64,000 nucleotides of DNA from Halosegnis longus (GCF_009663395.1 NZ_QKNW01000001.1:1798001-1862000); one strand, 5' to 3'. Positions 50,813 to 60,551 are shown, numbered from the stretch's first letter. Translations and numbers: made by a program. Notes: generated from the letters alone by a model not told the origin.

Positions 50813-53632
50813 TCAGTCCCAGAACGCGTTCGTCCGGGCGTACTCGCGCTCTCTCGCGAGGATGTCCCGGTAGAAGTCGTCCTCGTCGTCGCGGAGCTTG
50901 TTGATGACCCGCGCCGCGTTGCGCGGTCCGACCCCACGCGCGGCGAGCGCGATGACAGCCTCCTTCCCGTGACCCTGCACGAGCGAGCCGGCTTTGAACG
51001 CCCGCTCCGTCATCCGCTCTTCCTCCTCGTCTTTCTCACCGCGCTTGACGGCAGTCACTACCTCGTCGGCCCACGGATTCAGCGCCGCGATGCGCGTCGA
51101 GCCACACTTCGGACACGTCGGCGGGTCGTCGATGCGTTTGACCTGCCGTTTCGTCTCCCACTCCTGACAGTGGAGACAAAACAGCAACATTCGGTCGCTC
51201 TGGATGCGCTCCTTGACCGTCTCGATGATGGACGCGTCGGCGTTCTCCGGCGAGAGGAGTTCCTGTCCGGAGGCGTGGCCACCCAACCCGATTGGCGTCC
51301 GCTCGCCGACCGTCTCGACGGTCACCTCCCGCCGGCGCACCGATTCGAGGACCGCACTCGCCCGGTCGGCGTCGAGTTCGACGTGGAGCGTCTCGCGCAA
51401 CGCCTCGTCGTACACCGGCGTATCCCGGAGCGCGTCGAGCAGCCGGTCGCGACCGAAGCCGCGGCCGCCTTTCCACCCCTTGAGCGCGCCGAACTTCGCG
51501 GCCACCTGTGCGAGCGTGTACTTCAGCGAGTCGGAGTTCTTCAGCGACAGTTCGATGAGCGGTTCGACGTGACCGGGGTCGGTGTCGAACAGCAGGTCCA
51601 CCACGTCGCCGAGATAGACGCCCGAAGGAACCTCCAGTTCGATGCGGTAGGGGTCCGTCTCCAGCCCGACCGACGAGCCGGTCTGTTGACCGATGAGCGC
51701 CGAGAGCAACCGGCCGAGCGTCTCGTTCGCCTTGTGGCCGAGACACGCGTTCAACACGACCTCGCGCCCGTACGCCTCCACTAACACGGTCTCGTCGGTC
51801 GCCATCGGAGCCTCGTGGCGCTCGATCGGGTCCAGCGCCTCGCTCGCGGTGTGTTCGTCGGTCGGATACTCCTCGGCTATCCCGCGGGCGACCGCCTCGG
51901 GCGACTGGCCCGCATCGAGGGCGGATTTCGCCTCGCCGCGCATCTGGCCGACCCGCTGGGCCACGTCGTACGGGACGGGAATCTCCTGGCCAGTCCACGA
52001 GGGGACCTCGCCGCCGGGGTCCTCGACGGGGGTCACCTGCACCTTCTCGTCGTCCTCGTCGACGTTGGTGATGCGCCACATCTCCCCGCCCTGGATGAAC
52101 ACCTCACCGGGCGCGGCGAAGTTGACGACGAACCGCTCCGCGAGCGTCCCGACCGTCCGGCCCGACGCCATGTCCACGACCCGGAAGTTCTGCTCGTCGG
52201 GAATCATCGAGAGGTTCTGATAGAAGTACTCCCACGTCCCCCGGGACTTCTCCAGTCGGTCGTGTTCCTCTTCCAGCCACAGGACGTGGTTGTCGGCGAG
52301 TTCGCGCACGACCTCTTTGAACGTCTCCCGGTCGAGGTCGCGGTAGGGGTACGCGCGACGGATAATCTCGTAACAGCCGCGTGCGGAAATCTCACCGAAG
52401 CCCATCAGGACGCCGGCAATCTGGTTTGCCACCGTGTCGAGACTCCCGTGGTGGATTACGGCGTCCTCGACGACGCCCTCTGCTGCCATCTTCGCGATGG
52501 CCAGCGCCTCGAAGGTGTCGTCCGGTCGGGTCGTGATGACGGTTCCGCGCGACACCTGCTCCGAGGTGTGGCCCGCCCGCCCGACGCGCTGGAGCAGTCG
52601 AGCCACCTCGCGGGGACTCTGATACTGGACGACGTGGTCGATACTCCCCACGTCGATACCCAACTCCATCGAGGAGGTACACATCAGCGCGTCAATCTCG
52701 CCGGCCTTGAGCCGATTTTCCACGTCGATGCGCGCCTCCTTCGACAGCGAACCGTGGTGGACCGCGATATCGGTGCCGTACTCCTTCAGCCGGGAGCCGA
52801 GTCCCTCGGCCGTCGTCCGGGTGTTCACGAACACGAGCGTCGAGTCGTTCTCGCTCACGAGCTCGTCGATGGTGCGCACATGACTGGCGACCGCGGCGTC
52901 GGTGACGAGCTCCGAGGCGAGTACCTCGTCGTCGGGCGTCACTTCGGGATTCGTCACCTGCACGTCGAACTCGCTGCCGGCGTCCACCTCCACGACCGCA
53001 CAGTCGCGGTCGCCGGTCAGGAACCGACCGACCTCCTCGGGGTCGCCGACGGTCGCCGACAGCCCGATGCGCTGGAACGCGCCGGCGTACTCGCGGAGGT
53101 GTTCCAGCCCGATTGCTAACTGCGCGCCCCGCTTCGAGGCCGCGAGTTCGTGCACCTCGTCGACCACGACGTGTGCCACGGCTTCGAGTGCTGCCCGGAG
53201 CTTCTTGCCCGTGAACATCGCCTGTAGCGTCTCCGGGGTCGTGACGAGCACGTCCGGCGGGTCGTCGGCCTGCTTGCTCCGCTGGTAATCCGTCGTGTCG
53301 CCGTGGCGCACGTCCACCTCGATGTCGAGCGTCTCGCCCCACCAGTCGAGCCGCTCGCGCATGTCGCGGTTCAGCGCCCGCAGCGGCGTGATGTACAGGG
53401 CCTGTAACCCGTCCACGTCGTCGCGTTCGGCAATCGCAGACAGCACCGGCAACATCGCCGTCTCCGTCTTGCCGGTTCCGGTCGGGGCGACGACGAGTCC
53501 GTTTCGCCCCTCGGCGAGCGGCGGAATCGCCTTTCGCTGTGGCTCCGTCGGCTGGTCGAAGCCGCGCTCGGACAGCGCCTGTCGCACCGGCGCGGCGAGG
53601 TGGGTGAACGCGTCCAGCCCCTGCTGGCTCAT
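50813..53632 (-). CDS. lhr: Lhr-type large DEAD/DEAH-box helicase
   Basis: A 939-residue superfamily 2 ATPase. RecA domains carry APTGTGKTETA (Walker A, near 48-58), VVDEVHELAAS (motif II, DEVH) and GLSATVGDP (motif III), then LFVNTRTTAEGL and GRAGHTSEQ-type motif VI. The Lhr winged-helix and specificity domains follow, and the C-terminus adds a zinc ribbon (CLHC, CPKC) and a helix-hairpin-helix-like segment. Lhr helicases act in DNA repair and restart. It lies directly downstream of rpe with a 49-base gap, so it may be expressed with the RPA genes. Confidence 0.9.
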   Translation of the reverse strand: MSQQGLDAFTHLAAPVRQALSERGFDQPTEPQRKAIPPLAEGRNGLVVAPTGTGKTETAMLPVLSAIAERDDVDGLQALYITPLRALNRDMRERLDWWGETLDIEVDVRHGDTTDYQRSKQADDPPDVLVTTPETLQAMFTGKKLRAALEAVAHVVVDEVHELAASKRGAQLAIGLEHLREYAGAFQRIGLSATVGDPEEVGRFLTGDRDCAVVEVDAGSEFDVQVTNPEVTPDDEVLASELVTDAAVASHVRTIDELVSENDSTLVFVNTRTTAEGLGSRLKEYGTDIAVHHGSLSKEARIDVENRLKAGEIDALMCTSSMELGIDVGSIDHVVQYQSPREVARLLQRVGRAGHTSEQVSRGTVITTRPDDTFEALAIAKMAAEGVVEDAVIHHGSLDTVANQIAGVLMGFGEISARGCYEIIRRAYPYRDLDRETFKEVVRELADNHVLWLEEEHDRLEKSRGTWEYFYQNLSMIPDEQNFRVVDMASGRTVGTLAERFVVNFAAPGEVFIQGGEMWRITNVDEDDEKVQVTPVEDPGGEVPSWTGQEIPVPYDVAQRVGQMRGEAKSALDAGQSPEAVARGIAEEYPTDEHTASEALDPIERHEAPMATDETVLVEAYGREVVLNACLGHKANETLGRLLSALIGQQTGSSVGLETDPYRIELEVPSGVYLGDVVDLLFDTDPGHVEPLIELSLKNSDSLKYTLAQVAAKFGALKGWKGGRGFGRDRLLDALRDTPVYDEALRETLHVELDADRASAVLESVRRREVTVETVGERTPIGLGGHASGQELLSPENADASIIETVKERIQSDRMLLFCLHCQEWETKRQVKRIDDPPTCPKCGSTRIAALNPWADEVVTAVKRGEKDEEEERMTERAFKAGSLVQGHGKEAVIALAARGVGPRNAARVINKLRDDEDDFYRDILAREREYARTNAFWD

Positions 53633-53681
53633 TACGCGAGTATCGGGGTGACAGCCGAATAAGGCGCACGGTCGCCCCCAC

Positions 53682-54422
53682 TCAGAGCCGGTCGTACCGC
53701 CCGAGCCGCGTCCCGTCGAGCAGATACGCCTCGCCGTCAGCGAGCGCTTCGGGGAGGAAGGGGGCGAGAAACGCGTCGTTCTCGTTCACCCACGTCCCGC
53801 CGACGCGGTCGTTGAACGCCGGAAAGACGACCAGCCGCGTCGCCTCGGCCGCAAGCGACTGCGCGGTGAACGCGTCGGGATTCACCCCGCCGCGGAGCCA
53901 CGCTCGCTCCGTCCGCGCCCCGCCGACCTCGTCTTCGAGTCGCACCTGCGGGTGTTCGTGGGCGACACACAGCGTCTCGGCCGACAGCACCGACGCCGAC
54001 GGCCACGTGTGGCCGTGCGCGAAGCCGATGTCACCGATGCGTGTTCCGTCCCCGCCCGTGACGGTCACGCCCTCGCTGTCGGCTGCGACCGTCTCGATGT
54101 CGCCGTCGTGGTTCCCCTTCACCACCACGAGCGGGCAGACGTCGGTCACGGCGTCGAACAGCGCGCGAAGCTCTCGTTTCTCCTCGTCGCTCGGCGTCCC
54201 GAGTGCGTTTCCGATGTCGCCAAGCGCGACGACGCGGTCCGGTCGCGTCTCGGTGACGATACCGAGCAGCCGCTCGCGGCGCTCTTGCGCGGCGGATTGG
54301 AGTTCGACGCCATCTCGACGGAGTGCGACCTCAAGACCGGCGTGGTAATCCGCGACCACGAGCAGGCGTTCGCCGGCGGTCGTCGCCGTCGCCGCCGGCA
54401 CGTCCGGAATCGGCTCCACCAC
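53682..54422 (-). CDS. rpe: RPA-operon calcineurin-like phosphoesterase
   Basis: A 246-residue metallophosphoesterase with all metal motifs: DYHAG (25-29), GDIGN, GNHDGD and GHTW. In Haloferax the order rpa1-rpap1-rpe is known, and this gene occupies the rpe position, one base after rpap1 stops. The activity (nuclease or phosphatase) is unproven. Archaeal phosphoesterases of this type are also frequent neighbours of Lhr, found here as the next gene. Confidence 0.88.
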   Translation of the reverse strand: MVEPIPDVPAATATTAGERLLVVADYHAGLEVALRRDGVELQSAAQERRERLLGIVTETRPDRVVALGDIGNALGTPSDEEKRELRALFDAVTDVCPLVVVKGNHDGDIETVAADSEGVTVTGGDGTRIGDIGFAHGHTWPSASVLSAETLCVAHEHPQVRLEDEVGGARTERAWLRGGVNPDAFTAQSLAAEATRLVVFPAFNDRVGGTWVNENDAFLAPFLPEALADGEAYLLDGTRLGRYDRL

Positions 54423-54423
54423 G

Positions 54424-55998
54424 TCAGATGGGCTTGAGCTTCCCGTCGGCCGGCTCGTAACACTGCCCGCTCATCAGCGCGTCGTCGATGGCGTCCTCGA
54501 CTTCGGCCTCGCTCGCGCCGGTCCGGTCTGTGACCGTCGCGACCAGCTCGTCGTGGTCGGCCCCGTCGCCGTCGTCGAGCGACTCCATCGTCTCCAGCAC
54601 GGCATCGTCGACAGAGACGGTCGTCTCCGCGTCTGCGGGTTCCGGCTCCGGCTCGTCGTTCGATTCCCTCTCCGAGTCCTCGGTCGCCGACTCGGGTTCG
54701 GCGTCGTCCGAGCCCTCGTCGCTCGGCGGCTCCGGTTCCTGTTCCGGTTCCAGTTCTGGTTCGGGCTCGACCTCGTCGCCCGTCGAGAACTCCGTGCCGA
54801 ACTCGGATTCGACCTGCTCGCGCTCCTCGTCGGTGAGCACGTCGTCCTCCTCGGGGTCGAAGTCGTCGAGTTCGTCCTCGATTTCCGCTTCCACATCGTC
54901 GTCCCCGACGTCACCCAGCGCATCGTCCTCGTCTGTTTCGAAGTCGCCGAGTGCGTCCCCCGTCGACTCTTTTTCGGGTTCCTCACCGACAGGCTCGTCG
55001 GCCGGCGCTGTCTCGTCTGTCGACGTTGACGCGGTCATCTCCGGCTCCTCCGTTGCTGGCTCGTCGGGAGTGACAGATTCCGTTGTCTCCGATTCCCCGG
55101 TGTCCGACGACGCTGTCGTCGGCTCCGACTCTACGGGCTCCGACTCGACGGCTTCCGTCTCCGTCGTCGACTCCTCGTCCAAGGGTTCGAACTCCGCGCT
55201 CGGGCCGTCGTCCGCGGTGTTGTCTGCTGGCTCGGCTGCCTCCTCGCTCCCGGAGTCCCCCGTCGAGAGGTCGCGGCCTGCGAGTGCGCTGGCGTTTCCG
55301 GCTCCTTCGTCGGGAGCAACGTCGAGCGAGCCAACCTCGTCGCGTTCGCCGGCGATCGTTTCGAGCGCCTCCACGGCGAGCGTCCGGAGCGCGTCAAGAT
55401 ACTCCGGTGTCGTTCCGTAGTGGTCGAGCGCGAGCGCGATACCCGACGCGAGCGACGGCTCCACGCCGTCGGCTTCGAGTGCGGCCGTCAACTCCTCGCC
55501 CGCGAGTCCGGTTTCGATGGCGGCGGCCATCGTCTCCGTGCGCTCGATGGTGCGCTTTGCGGCCTCTACGACCCAGCGGTCGCGGGTGTCGCCGTCCACC
55601 TCGCTGATGGACTCCGGACGCACGCTCGTGAACACGCGGTCGCCGTCATCTGGTTCGAACGTCCGAGCTTTGCCGGTGACGGCGAGGAACGCGGGCGGCT
55701 CCGTCCGTTCGAGGAAGGCCAACGCGTCGGGCTGGTACTGGCCCGCGTAGGTGACGAACGCGCCCGTCGGGTCCACGATGCGCGCCCGGAGCATCTCGTC
55801 GTTGACCCACTCCTCTTCGGTCAGGACGCCGACGAGGAACAGCCGATTGACGCGTGCGCCAGACGGCGTGACGACGTAGTTCGGCGCGCGCTCCTCGTCG
55901 CTCTCGGAGTACGAGAAGTCAGCGTCGTCGAACTCGGCGGCGAACAGCCGATTGGCGATTTCGCGTCTGCCCGGCCCGCCGTCCTCGCTCTGGCTCAT
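54424..55998 (-). CDS. rpap1: RPA-associated protein
   Basis: A 524-residue partner of RPA1. Residues about 1-130 form an OB-like domain (RLFLVGVLTEEEW, TGAFVTYAGQYQP), then a helical part to about 220. A very long Asp/Glu/Ser/Thr-rich disordered linker (about 225-450) leads to a C-terminal winged-helix-like domain (TMESLDDGDGADHDELV onward). In Haloferax, Rpap1 is required for RPA1 function. Start overlaps the rpa1 stop (ATGA). The linker is longer and more repetitive than the folded parts. Confidence 0.88.
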   Translation of the reverse strand: MSQSEDGGPGRREIANRLFAAEFDDADFSYSESDEERAPNYVVTPSGARVNRLFLVGVLTEEEWVNDEMLRARIVDPTGAFVTYAGQYQPDALAFLERTEPPAFLAVTGKARTFEPDDGDRVFTSVRPESISEVDGDTRDRWVVEAAKRTIERTETMAAAIETGLAGEELTAALEADGVEPSLASGIALALDHYGTTPEYLDALRTLAVEALETIAGERDEVGSLDVAPDEGAGNASALAGRDLSTGDSGSEEAAEPADNTADDGPSAEFEPLDEESTTETEAVESEPVESEPTTASSDTGESETTESVTPDEPATEEPEMTASTSTDETAPADEPVGEEPEKESTGDALGDFETDEDDALGDVGDDDVEAEIEDELDDFDPEEDDVLTDEEREQVESEFGTEFSTGDEVEPEPELEPEQEPEPPSDEGSDDAEPESATEDSERESNDEPEPEPADAETTVSVDDAVLETMESLDDGDGADHDELVATVTDRTGASEAEVEDAIDDALMSGQCYEPADGKLKPI

Positions 55999-57269
55999 GC
56001 GTCCACCTCCGCGAGCGCGGCCTTCGCACGCTCGCTCGGGTCCTCGTCGCTCTCCTCGAAGCTGGTGGCGTCGAGGTTCGCGCCGTACTCATCGACCGAG
56101 AGTTGGCCGCGCACGCGGTACTCTCTGCCGACGATTTTCTCGCGAATCTCGTCGGCGACGACCTCCTTGTCCATGGCGTCGCGGGCGTGTTCCTTCGCGG
56201 CCTCGATACCGCCGCCGTACACCTCCTCCGTGAGGTCGTGGCCCAGGATGGCCGTCACCGTCCCGGTGCCGTCGTCGAGAATCGCCTTCACGCGCAGGTC
56301 GTCTTCGCCCTCGACGGCACCGTGGGAGCGACACTGGCCGTTCTGGACGACGCGGCCACACTCGGGACACCGCTCGATGAGGCCGGAGCCGTCGCGCACC
56401 TCGATGACGTTGCCGACGAGCGTCACGTCGTACGCGCCGCCCGAGGAGACGGCCTCGCCGATTGGCATCTCCGGGGCGGACTCGCTCACCGCCACGTCCT
56501 CCTGGAGCGCGATGACGCTGGAGAACTCCGAGACGTTCACCGAGGGGACGCCGCGGAACTCCCGGATGGAGACGTTCTCGATGCGGACGCTCGCGCCTTC
56601 CTCGATTTCGGGGTGCGGGTCCCAGTCGGTGAACGGGAGCTTGCCGGTCTCGTCGCCGAGCACGCCGCTCAGAATCTCGGTTTCGCCGTCCCGCCCGTCG
56701 ATGGTCTTCTGTTCGCACTCTTGGACGCGCACGACGACGTTCCGGCCGCGGTCGCCCGGTTCGAGCGAGTCGAGCGTGCGGTCGCCGCCCACTTCGTACT
56801 CCACGTCGAGCGTCTCATCCTCGAAGACGAGCGTCGTGGACTGCCCGAGGTTCAGTTCGGGATGCCCCTCCCACTCGCGGACGCCGGCGTTGCCGACGGT
56901 GACGGTGTCGCCGACGGAGAGGCCGAAGTCCTCCCACGCGGTGTAGGAGATGCGGCCGCTCCCGTCGGCGAGTTCGCCCTCGTAGATGGTCTGGTCGTCG
57001 CCCTGATACCGGATGGAGCGTTTTCCGACCGTCAACACGCGGGCCGTGACGGTGACGTTGCCGTCGTCGGTGTCGACCTCGCCGATGTCCTTCGTCGTCG
57101 GCTCGTTGCCGGACGAGGCGGAGCCGTCGCCGTATTTCCGGCGCAGCGACCCCTTGGCTTCCTCCAGCGGGACGGAGTAGCTGGTGAGCTTCTCTAGGTC
57201 CTCTAAGACCTCCTGTTTGTCAACACCGAGGTCGGAGGCGAGCGCCTCGGCTTCGTCTTCGAGACTCAT
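55995..57269 (-). CDS. rpa1: Replication protein A1 (single-strand DNA-binding)
   Basis: A 424-residue single-stranded DNA-binding protein with an N-terminal helical region, three OB folds (about 65-155, 165-270 and 285-400) and a zinc finger CPECGRVVQNGQCRSH (about 311-326) in the third. It acts in replication and repair. First gene of the rpa1-rpap1-rpe operon; the start is preceded by a 43-base gap to the ABC permease gene end. Confidence 0.94.
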   Translation of the reverse strand: MSLEDEAEALASDLGVDKQEVLEDLEKLTSYSVPLEEAKGSLRRKYGDGSASSGNEPTTKDIGEVDTDDGNVTVTARVLTVGKRSIRYQGDDQTIYEGELADGSGRISYTAWEDFGLSVGDTVTVGNAGVREWEGHPELNLGQSTTLVFEDETLDVEYEVGGDRTLDSLEPGDRGRNVVVRVQECEQKTIDGRDGETEILSGVLGDETGKLPFTDWDPHPEIEEGASVRIENVSIREFRGVPSVNVSEFSSVIALQEDVAVSESAPEMPIGEAVSSGGAYDVTLVGNVIEVRDGSGLIERCPECGRVVQNGQCRSHGAVEGEDDLRVKAILDDGTGTVTAILGHDLTEEVYGGGIEAAKEHARDAMDKEVVADEIREKIVGREYRVRGQLSVDEYGANLDATSFEESDEDPSERAKAALAEVDA

Positions 57270-57312
57270 CGTCCGTGGCTTCTTGCCCCCACCTCAAGGA
57301 TGTATCGCCCGC

Positions 57313-58113
57313 TCACAGGTCCGTCCGGACGAATCGGTAGCGTGCGACCGCAAGCGCGCCCGCAGCAATCGCGAGCAGGACTGCGATATCGACCGGAGCC
57401 ACGACCCGCTCGACCAACACCGCCGTGGGGTCGAAGTAACGGGCCGGCGAGAGATAGCCGAGTTCGGAGACCGCCGTCACGGAGATGGCGGCCTCGCCGA
57501 ACCACGCGGCGAACGCGCCGGCGATGGCAATCCGGCCGCCCAGCCGCCCGCGCTTGACGGTGACGCCGACGAGCGTGCCGAGACCGACCCACGCGAGCAG
57601 GTAGACGACGGCGACCGCGTGGAGGGTGTACAGTCCGGCCAGCGACAGCGACTGCCCGAGCGCGACCCCACCCAGATACAGCGCGAGGGGGACAGTGGCG
57701 TTGACGAGCAGAACCGGAACGAGCAGCCCGGCTGTGGTTCCGGCGAGCACGTCGGTCCGTGCGGTTGGACCCGAGAGCAGCGTGGCGGCCCGCCCCGACT
57801 CGATACCGTCGCCGACGCTGCCGGCTGCCGCGTACGCCACGTAGGCCGCCAGTCCGACCGTCCACCCGAAGGTGTAGAACTCGCTGGCAAGCAGCCCGGC
57901 GACCGAGTCCAGCGACTCGAAGCCGACGAGCGCCGTTAACAGCGGGGGGAGCGACTCCAACAGCGCGGTGAGGTCCGTCCCGACGAGCAAGTCCGGCGCG
58001 AGCGCGATGAAGATGAGTCCGTACACGGAGAGCGCTCCCGATAACAGCAGCGAGGTTCGGAGTCGTCCCCGCGCCTCGTACCGGAACACCGTCGCGAAAT
58101 CGCGCCGGCTCAT
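57313..58113 (-). CDS. ABC-2 type permease, second subunit
   Basis: A 266-residue permease with six transmembrane helices and an N-terminal cytoplasmic start (MSRRDFATVFRYEARGRLRTSL cut here to FRYEARGRLR). The second periplasmic-side loop (SAVGDGIESGRAATLL-type segment) matches ABC exporters of the ABC-2 class. It overlaps the sister permease gene by 4 bases. With that gene and the ATPase it forms an exporter of unknown substrate. Confidence 0.8.
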   Translation of the reverse strand: MSRRDFATVFRYEARGRLRTSLLLSGALSVYGLIFIALAPDLLVGTDLTALLESLPPLLTALVGFESLDSVAGLLASEFYTFGWTVGLAAYVAYAAAGSVGDGIESGRAATLLSGPTARTDVLAGTTAGLLVPVLLVNATVPLALYLGGVALGQSLSLAGLYTLHAVAVVYLLAWVGLGTLVGVTVKRGRLGGRIAIAGAFAAWFGEAAISVTAVSELGYLSPARYFDPTAVLVERVVAPVDIAVLLAIAAGALAVARYRFVRTDL

Positions 58114-58898
58114 GCGATATCAGCCCGTTCGAAGCCCGCAGCGGCGACGGCTAACAGTCCGACGGTCGCCGCGAGCAGTATCCCCGCTCCGAGAAGGTCG
58201 TACTCGCCGGTCGTCAGAATCGTCAGCGGGTCGTAGTAGCTCGCGGGCGCGAGTCGCGTCAGCCCCTCGAACGAGGTTCCGCCGAGCAGCGTCGAGAGGA
58301 CGAACGTGGCGACGACGGTCCCGACGGCGACGCCTTCCGCCTGACCCCGCCGGTCGGCGAACACGGAGGCCGTCACCCCGACCGCACAGCAGACGAGCAG
58401 ATACGGCACCGACAGCAGGTGGACCGCGACGAGCCATGTCGGCTCGACGCCCGCCCCGACGGCGGCGTTCGCCCCGATGACGACACCCCCGACGATGGCG
58501 TTCACGATGAGTATCGGGACAAGATACGCGAGGAACTTTCCGGCGAGTAGACCGCGCCGCGAGACCGGTGCCGCGAGCACCATATCGAGTCGGCCCTCTT
58601 GTGCCTCACCGGCGATGCTCCCCGCGGCCGCGTAGGCGAGATAGCTGCCCAACCCGACGAGCCAGACGTACTGGTACACTTCGAGCGCGATGAAGCCGCC
58701 CGGACTGCCGATTGCTTCCAGTCCGAACCCCTCGGCGACCGCCGGCGGCAGATTCGCCACCACCGCCTCGATGTCGAAATCGTCGAGGATACCGGGCGTG
58801 AGGGCAGTCATCAGCCCGCCGAACGCGGCGAGACACCCGCCGATGGTGACCGACGCGAGCAGTTTGCCACGGCCCTCGTACACCGCCGTCTCACGCAT
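58110..58898 (-). CDS. ABC-2 type permease, first subunit
   Basis: A 262-residue six-helix permease homologous to the next gene (AAYAAAGSIAGEAQEGRLDM versus AAYAAAGSVGDGIESGRAAT). The ATG at 58898 overlaps the ATPase stop (atgcgtga). The two permeases are duplicates that probably form a heterodimer. The N-terminus is short for the class, but the upstream extension is antisense to the ATPase. Confidence 0.78.
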   Translation of the reverse strand: MRETAVYEGRGKLLASVTIGGCLAAFGGLMTALTPGILDDFDIEAVVANLPPAVAEGFGLEAIGSPGGFIALEVYQYVWLVGLGSYLAYAAAGSIAGEAQEGRLDMVLAAPVSRRGLLAGKFLAYLVPILIVNAIVGGVVIGANAAVGAGVEPTWLVAVHLLSVPYLLVCCAVGVTASVFADRRGQAEGVAVGTVVATFVLSTLLGGTSFEGLTRLAPASYYDPLTILTTGEYDLLGAGILLAATVGLLAVAAAGFERADIA

Positions 58899-59829
58899 CC
58901 GACGTTCCCTCCTCGCCCGTTTCGCCTGTATCGAGGGTCGCGTTCGTGTCGTAAAACCGCATGAATACGTCCTCGAGCGGTGCCTCACCGATATTCACGT
59001 CCAGTGGGTCGTGCGCGAGGATGTGCTCCAAGAGAGGTTCGTACTCCCCGGTGTAGGTGAACGTGACCGTCGTCGCCTCCCCCGACGAGGCGATATCGAG
59101 ACCGTGGGCGCCGTCGAACTGGAATGCTTCTGGCGTAATCTCGTCCGACAGTCGGAGTTCCACCCGCTTGCCGTTGCGGTCGAGGAGCGTGGCCACGTCG
59201 GCCTGCTCGACGAGGTGGCCGTCGCGGATGATTCCCACCCGGTCACAGACCTTCCGCACCTCGCCGAGGACGTGCGACGAGAAGAGAAAGGAGGTGCCCG
59301 ACTCGCGTTCCGCCCGAATGAAATCCAGTAGCTTCGCCTGCTTCAAGGGGTCCAGTCCCGAGGTTGGTTCGTCCATAATCACGAGGTCGGGGTCGTGCAT
59401 GAACGCGACGACGATGGCGAGCATCTGTCTGTTCCCCCGCGAGTACTCCTCGACGGCGCGGTCCAACGGTGGGTCGAACACGTCGAGCAGGTCGTCGCTG
59501 CGCTCGTCTCCCCGGAGCGCGCCGTGGTACTCCAGCAGTCGCCGTCCGGTCGCCCGCTCGTCGAAGGCTGGTTCGCTCGGGAGATAGCCGACGTTCGCGC
59601 GTGCCTCGCGCAGGGCGGTCCGGTCGGTCACCGACTCCCCGAGCACGGTCGCCGACCCCGAGGTCGGCGACTGGAAACCGAGTAAGGTTCGGATGGTCGT
59701 CGTCTTGCCTGCTCCGTTCGGACCGAGAAAGCCGAACACCTCGCCCTCCTCGACGGCGAAAGACACCCCCTCGATACCCCGCACGTCGCCGTAGAACTTC
59801 GTTAGTTCGTCCGTCCGGATGACTGACAT
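58891..59829 (-). CDS. ABC-2 type transporter ATP-binding protein
   Basis: A 312-residue ABC ATPase: Walker A GPNGAGKTT (near 35-43), signature YSRGNRQML in place of LSGGQ (usual for DrrA/CcmA-type exporters), Walker B LVIMDEPTSGLDP and the switch His in SSHVLGEV. A C-terminal domain of about 90 residues is typical of drug- or antibiotic-type exporters. It precedes two permease genes with overlaps; substrate unknown. Confidence 0.86.
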   Translation of the reverse strand: MSVIRTDELTKFYGDVRGIEGVSFAVEEGEVFGFLGPNGAGKTTTIRTLLGFQSPTSGSATVLGESVTDRTALREARANVGYLPSEPAFDERATGRRLLEYHGALRGDERSDDLLDVFDPPLDRAVEEYSRGNRQMLAIVVAFMHDPDLVIMDEPTSGLDPLKQAKLLDFIRAERESGTSFLFSSHVLGEVRKVCDRVGIIRDGHLVEQADVATLLDRNGKRVELRLSDEITPEAFQFDGAHGLDIASSGEATTVTFTYTGEYEPLLEHILAHDPLDVNIGEAPLEDVFMRFYDTNATLDTGETGEEGTSDA

Positions 59830-59914
59830 CGTTGCCGTGGGGGACGCTGCCCGGTCGCTTGAGCGTTGTGCCCCCGGGCGAAACCACTAATCGCCTCCCC
59901 CGGCCACCTCCGGT

Positions 59915-60550
59915 ATGCACGTCCACGTGAACGCGGCCGTCTCCGTCGACGGGAAGCTCTCGTCCACCCGGCGCGAACAGATTTCTATCTCCGGCGACGA
60001 GGATTTCGCCCGCATGGAGACGATTCGTGCCGAATCAGACGCCGTCATGGTGGGCGTCGGCACCGTCCTCGCGGACGATCCCTCCCTCGAACGCCACGAC
60101 GAGTCGCTCGGCCGCGAGCCGCCCGCACGGGTGGTGGCCGACTCGCGGGCGCGTACCCCGACCGACGCCGACATCCTCGCCGGCGACCGACCGACGTACG
60201 TGCTCGCGAGCGCGGCCGCGCCCGAGGACCGTCGGCGCGCGCTCGAACGGGCCGGCGCGACGGTCATCGTCGCCGGCGACGAGCGTGTCGCACTCCCCGA
60301 GGCGTTCGACGAACTCGCCTCTCACGGCATCTCGCGGCTGATGGTCGAAGGCGGCGGCGAACTCATCTTCTCACTGTTCGCGGCCGAACTGGTGGACGAA
60401 CTCACGGTGTACGTCGGGTCGATGATTATCGGCGGGCGTGGTGCGCCCACCCTCGCTGACGGCGACGGCTTCGTCGACGAGTTTCCGACGCTCGAACTGC
60501 GCGACGTGGCGCGACTCGACGACGGCGTCGTCCTCACCTACGACGTGTAG
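59915..60550 (+). CDS. arfC: 2,5-diamino-6-ribosylamino-pyrimidinone phosphate reductase
   Basis: A 211-residue RibD C-terminal-domain reductase. NAAVSVDGKLSSTRREQI (5-22), DAVMVGVGTVLADDPSL (about 46-62) and the NADPH-binding MVEGGGELIFSLF (near 147-159) are the family motifs. In archaea it reduces the ribosyl side chain to ribityl in riboflavin and F420 synthesis, downstream of ArfB. A TATA-like actaatcgc lies about 28 bases before the ATG. Confidence 0.92.
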   Translation: MHVHVNAAVSVDGKLSSTRREQISISGDEDFARMETIRAESDAVMVGVGTVLADDPSLERHDESLGREPPARVVADSRARTPTDADILAGDRPTYVLASAAAPEDRRRALERAGATVIVAGDERVALPEAFDELASHGISRLMVEGGGELIFSLFAAELVDELTVYVGSMIIGGRGAPTLADGDGFVDEFPTLELRDVARLDDGVVLTYDV

Positions 60551-60551
60551 C

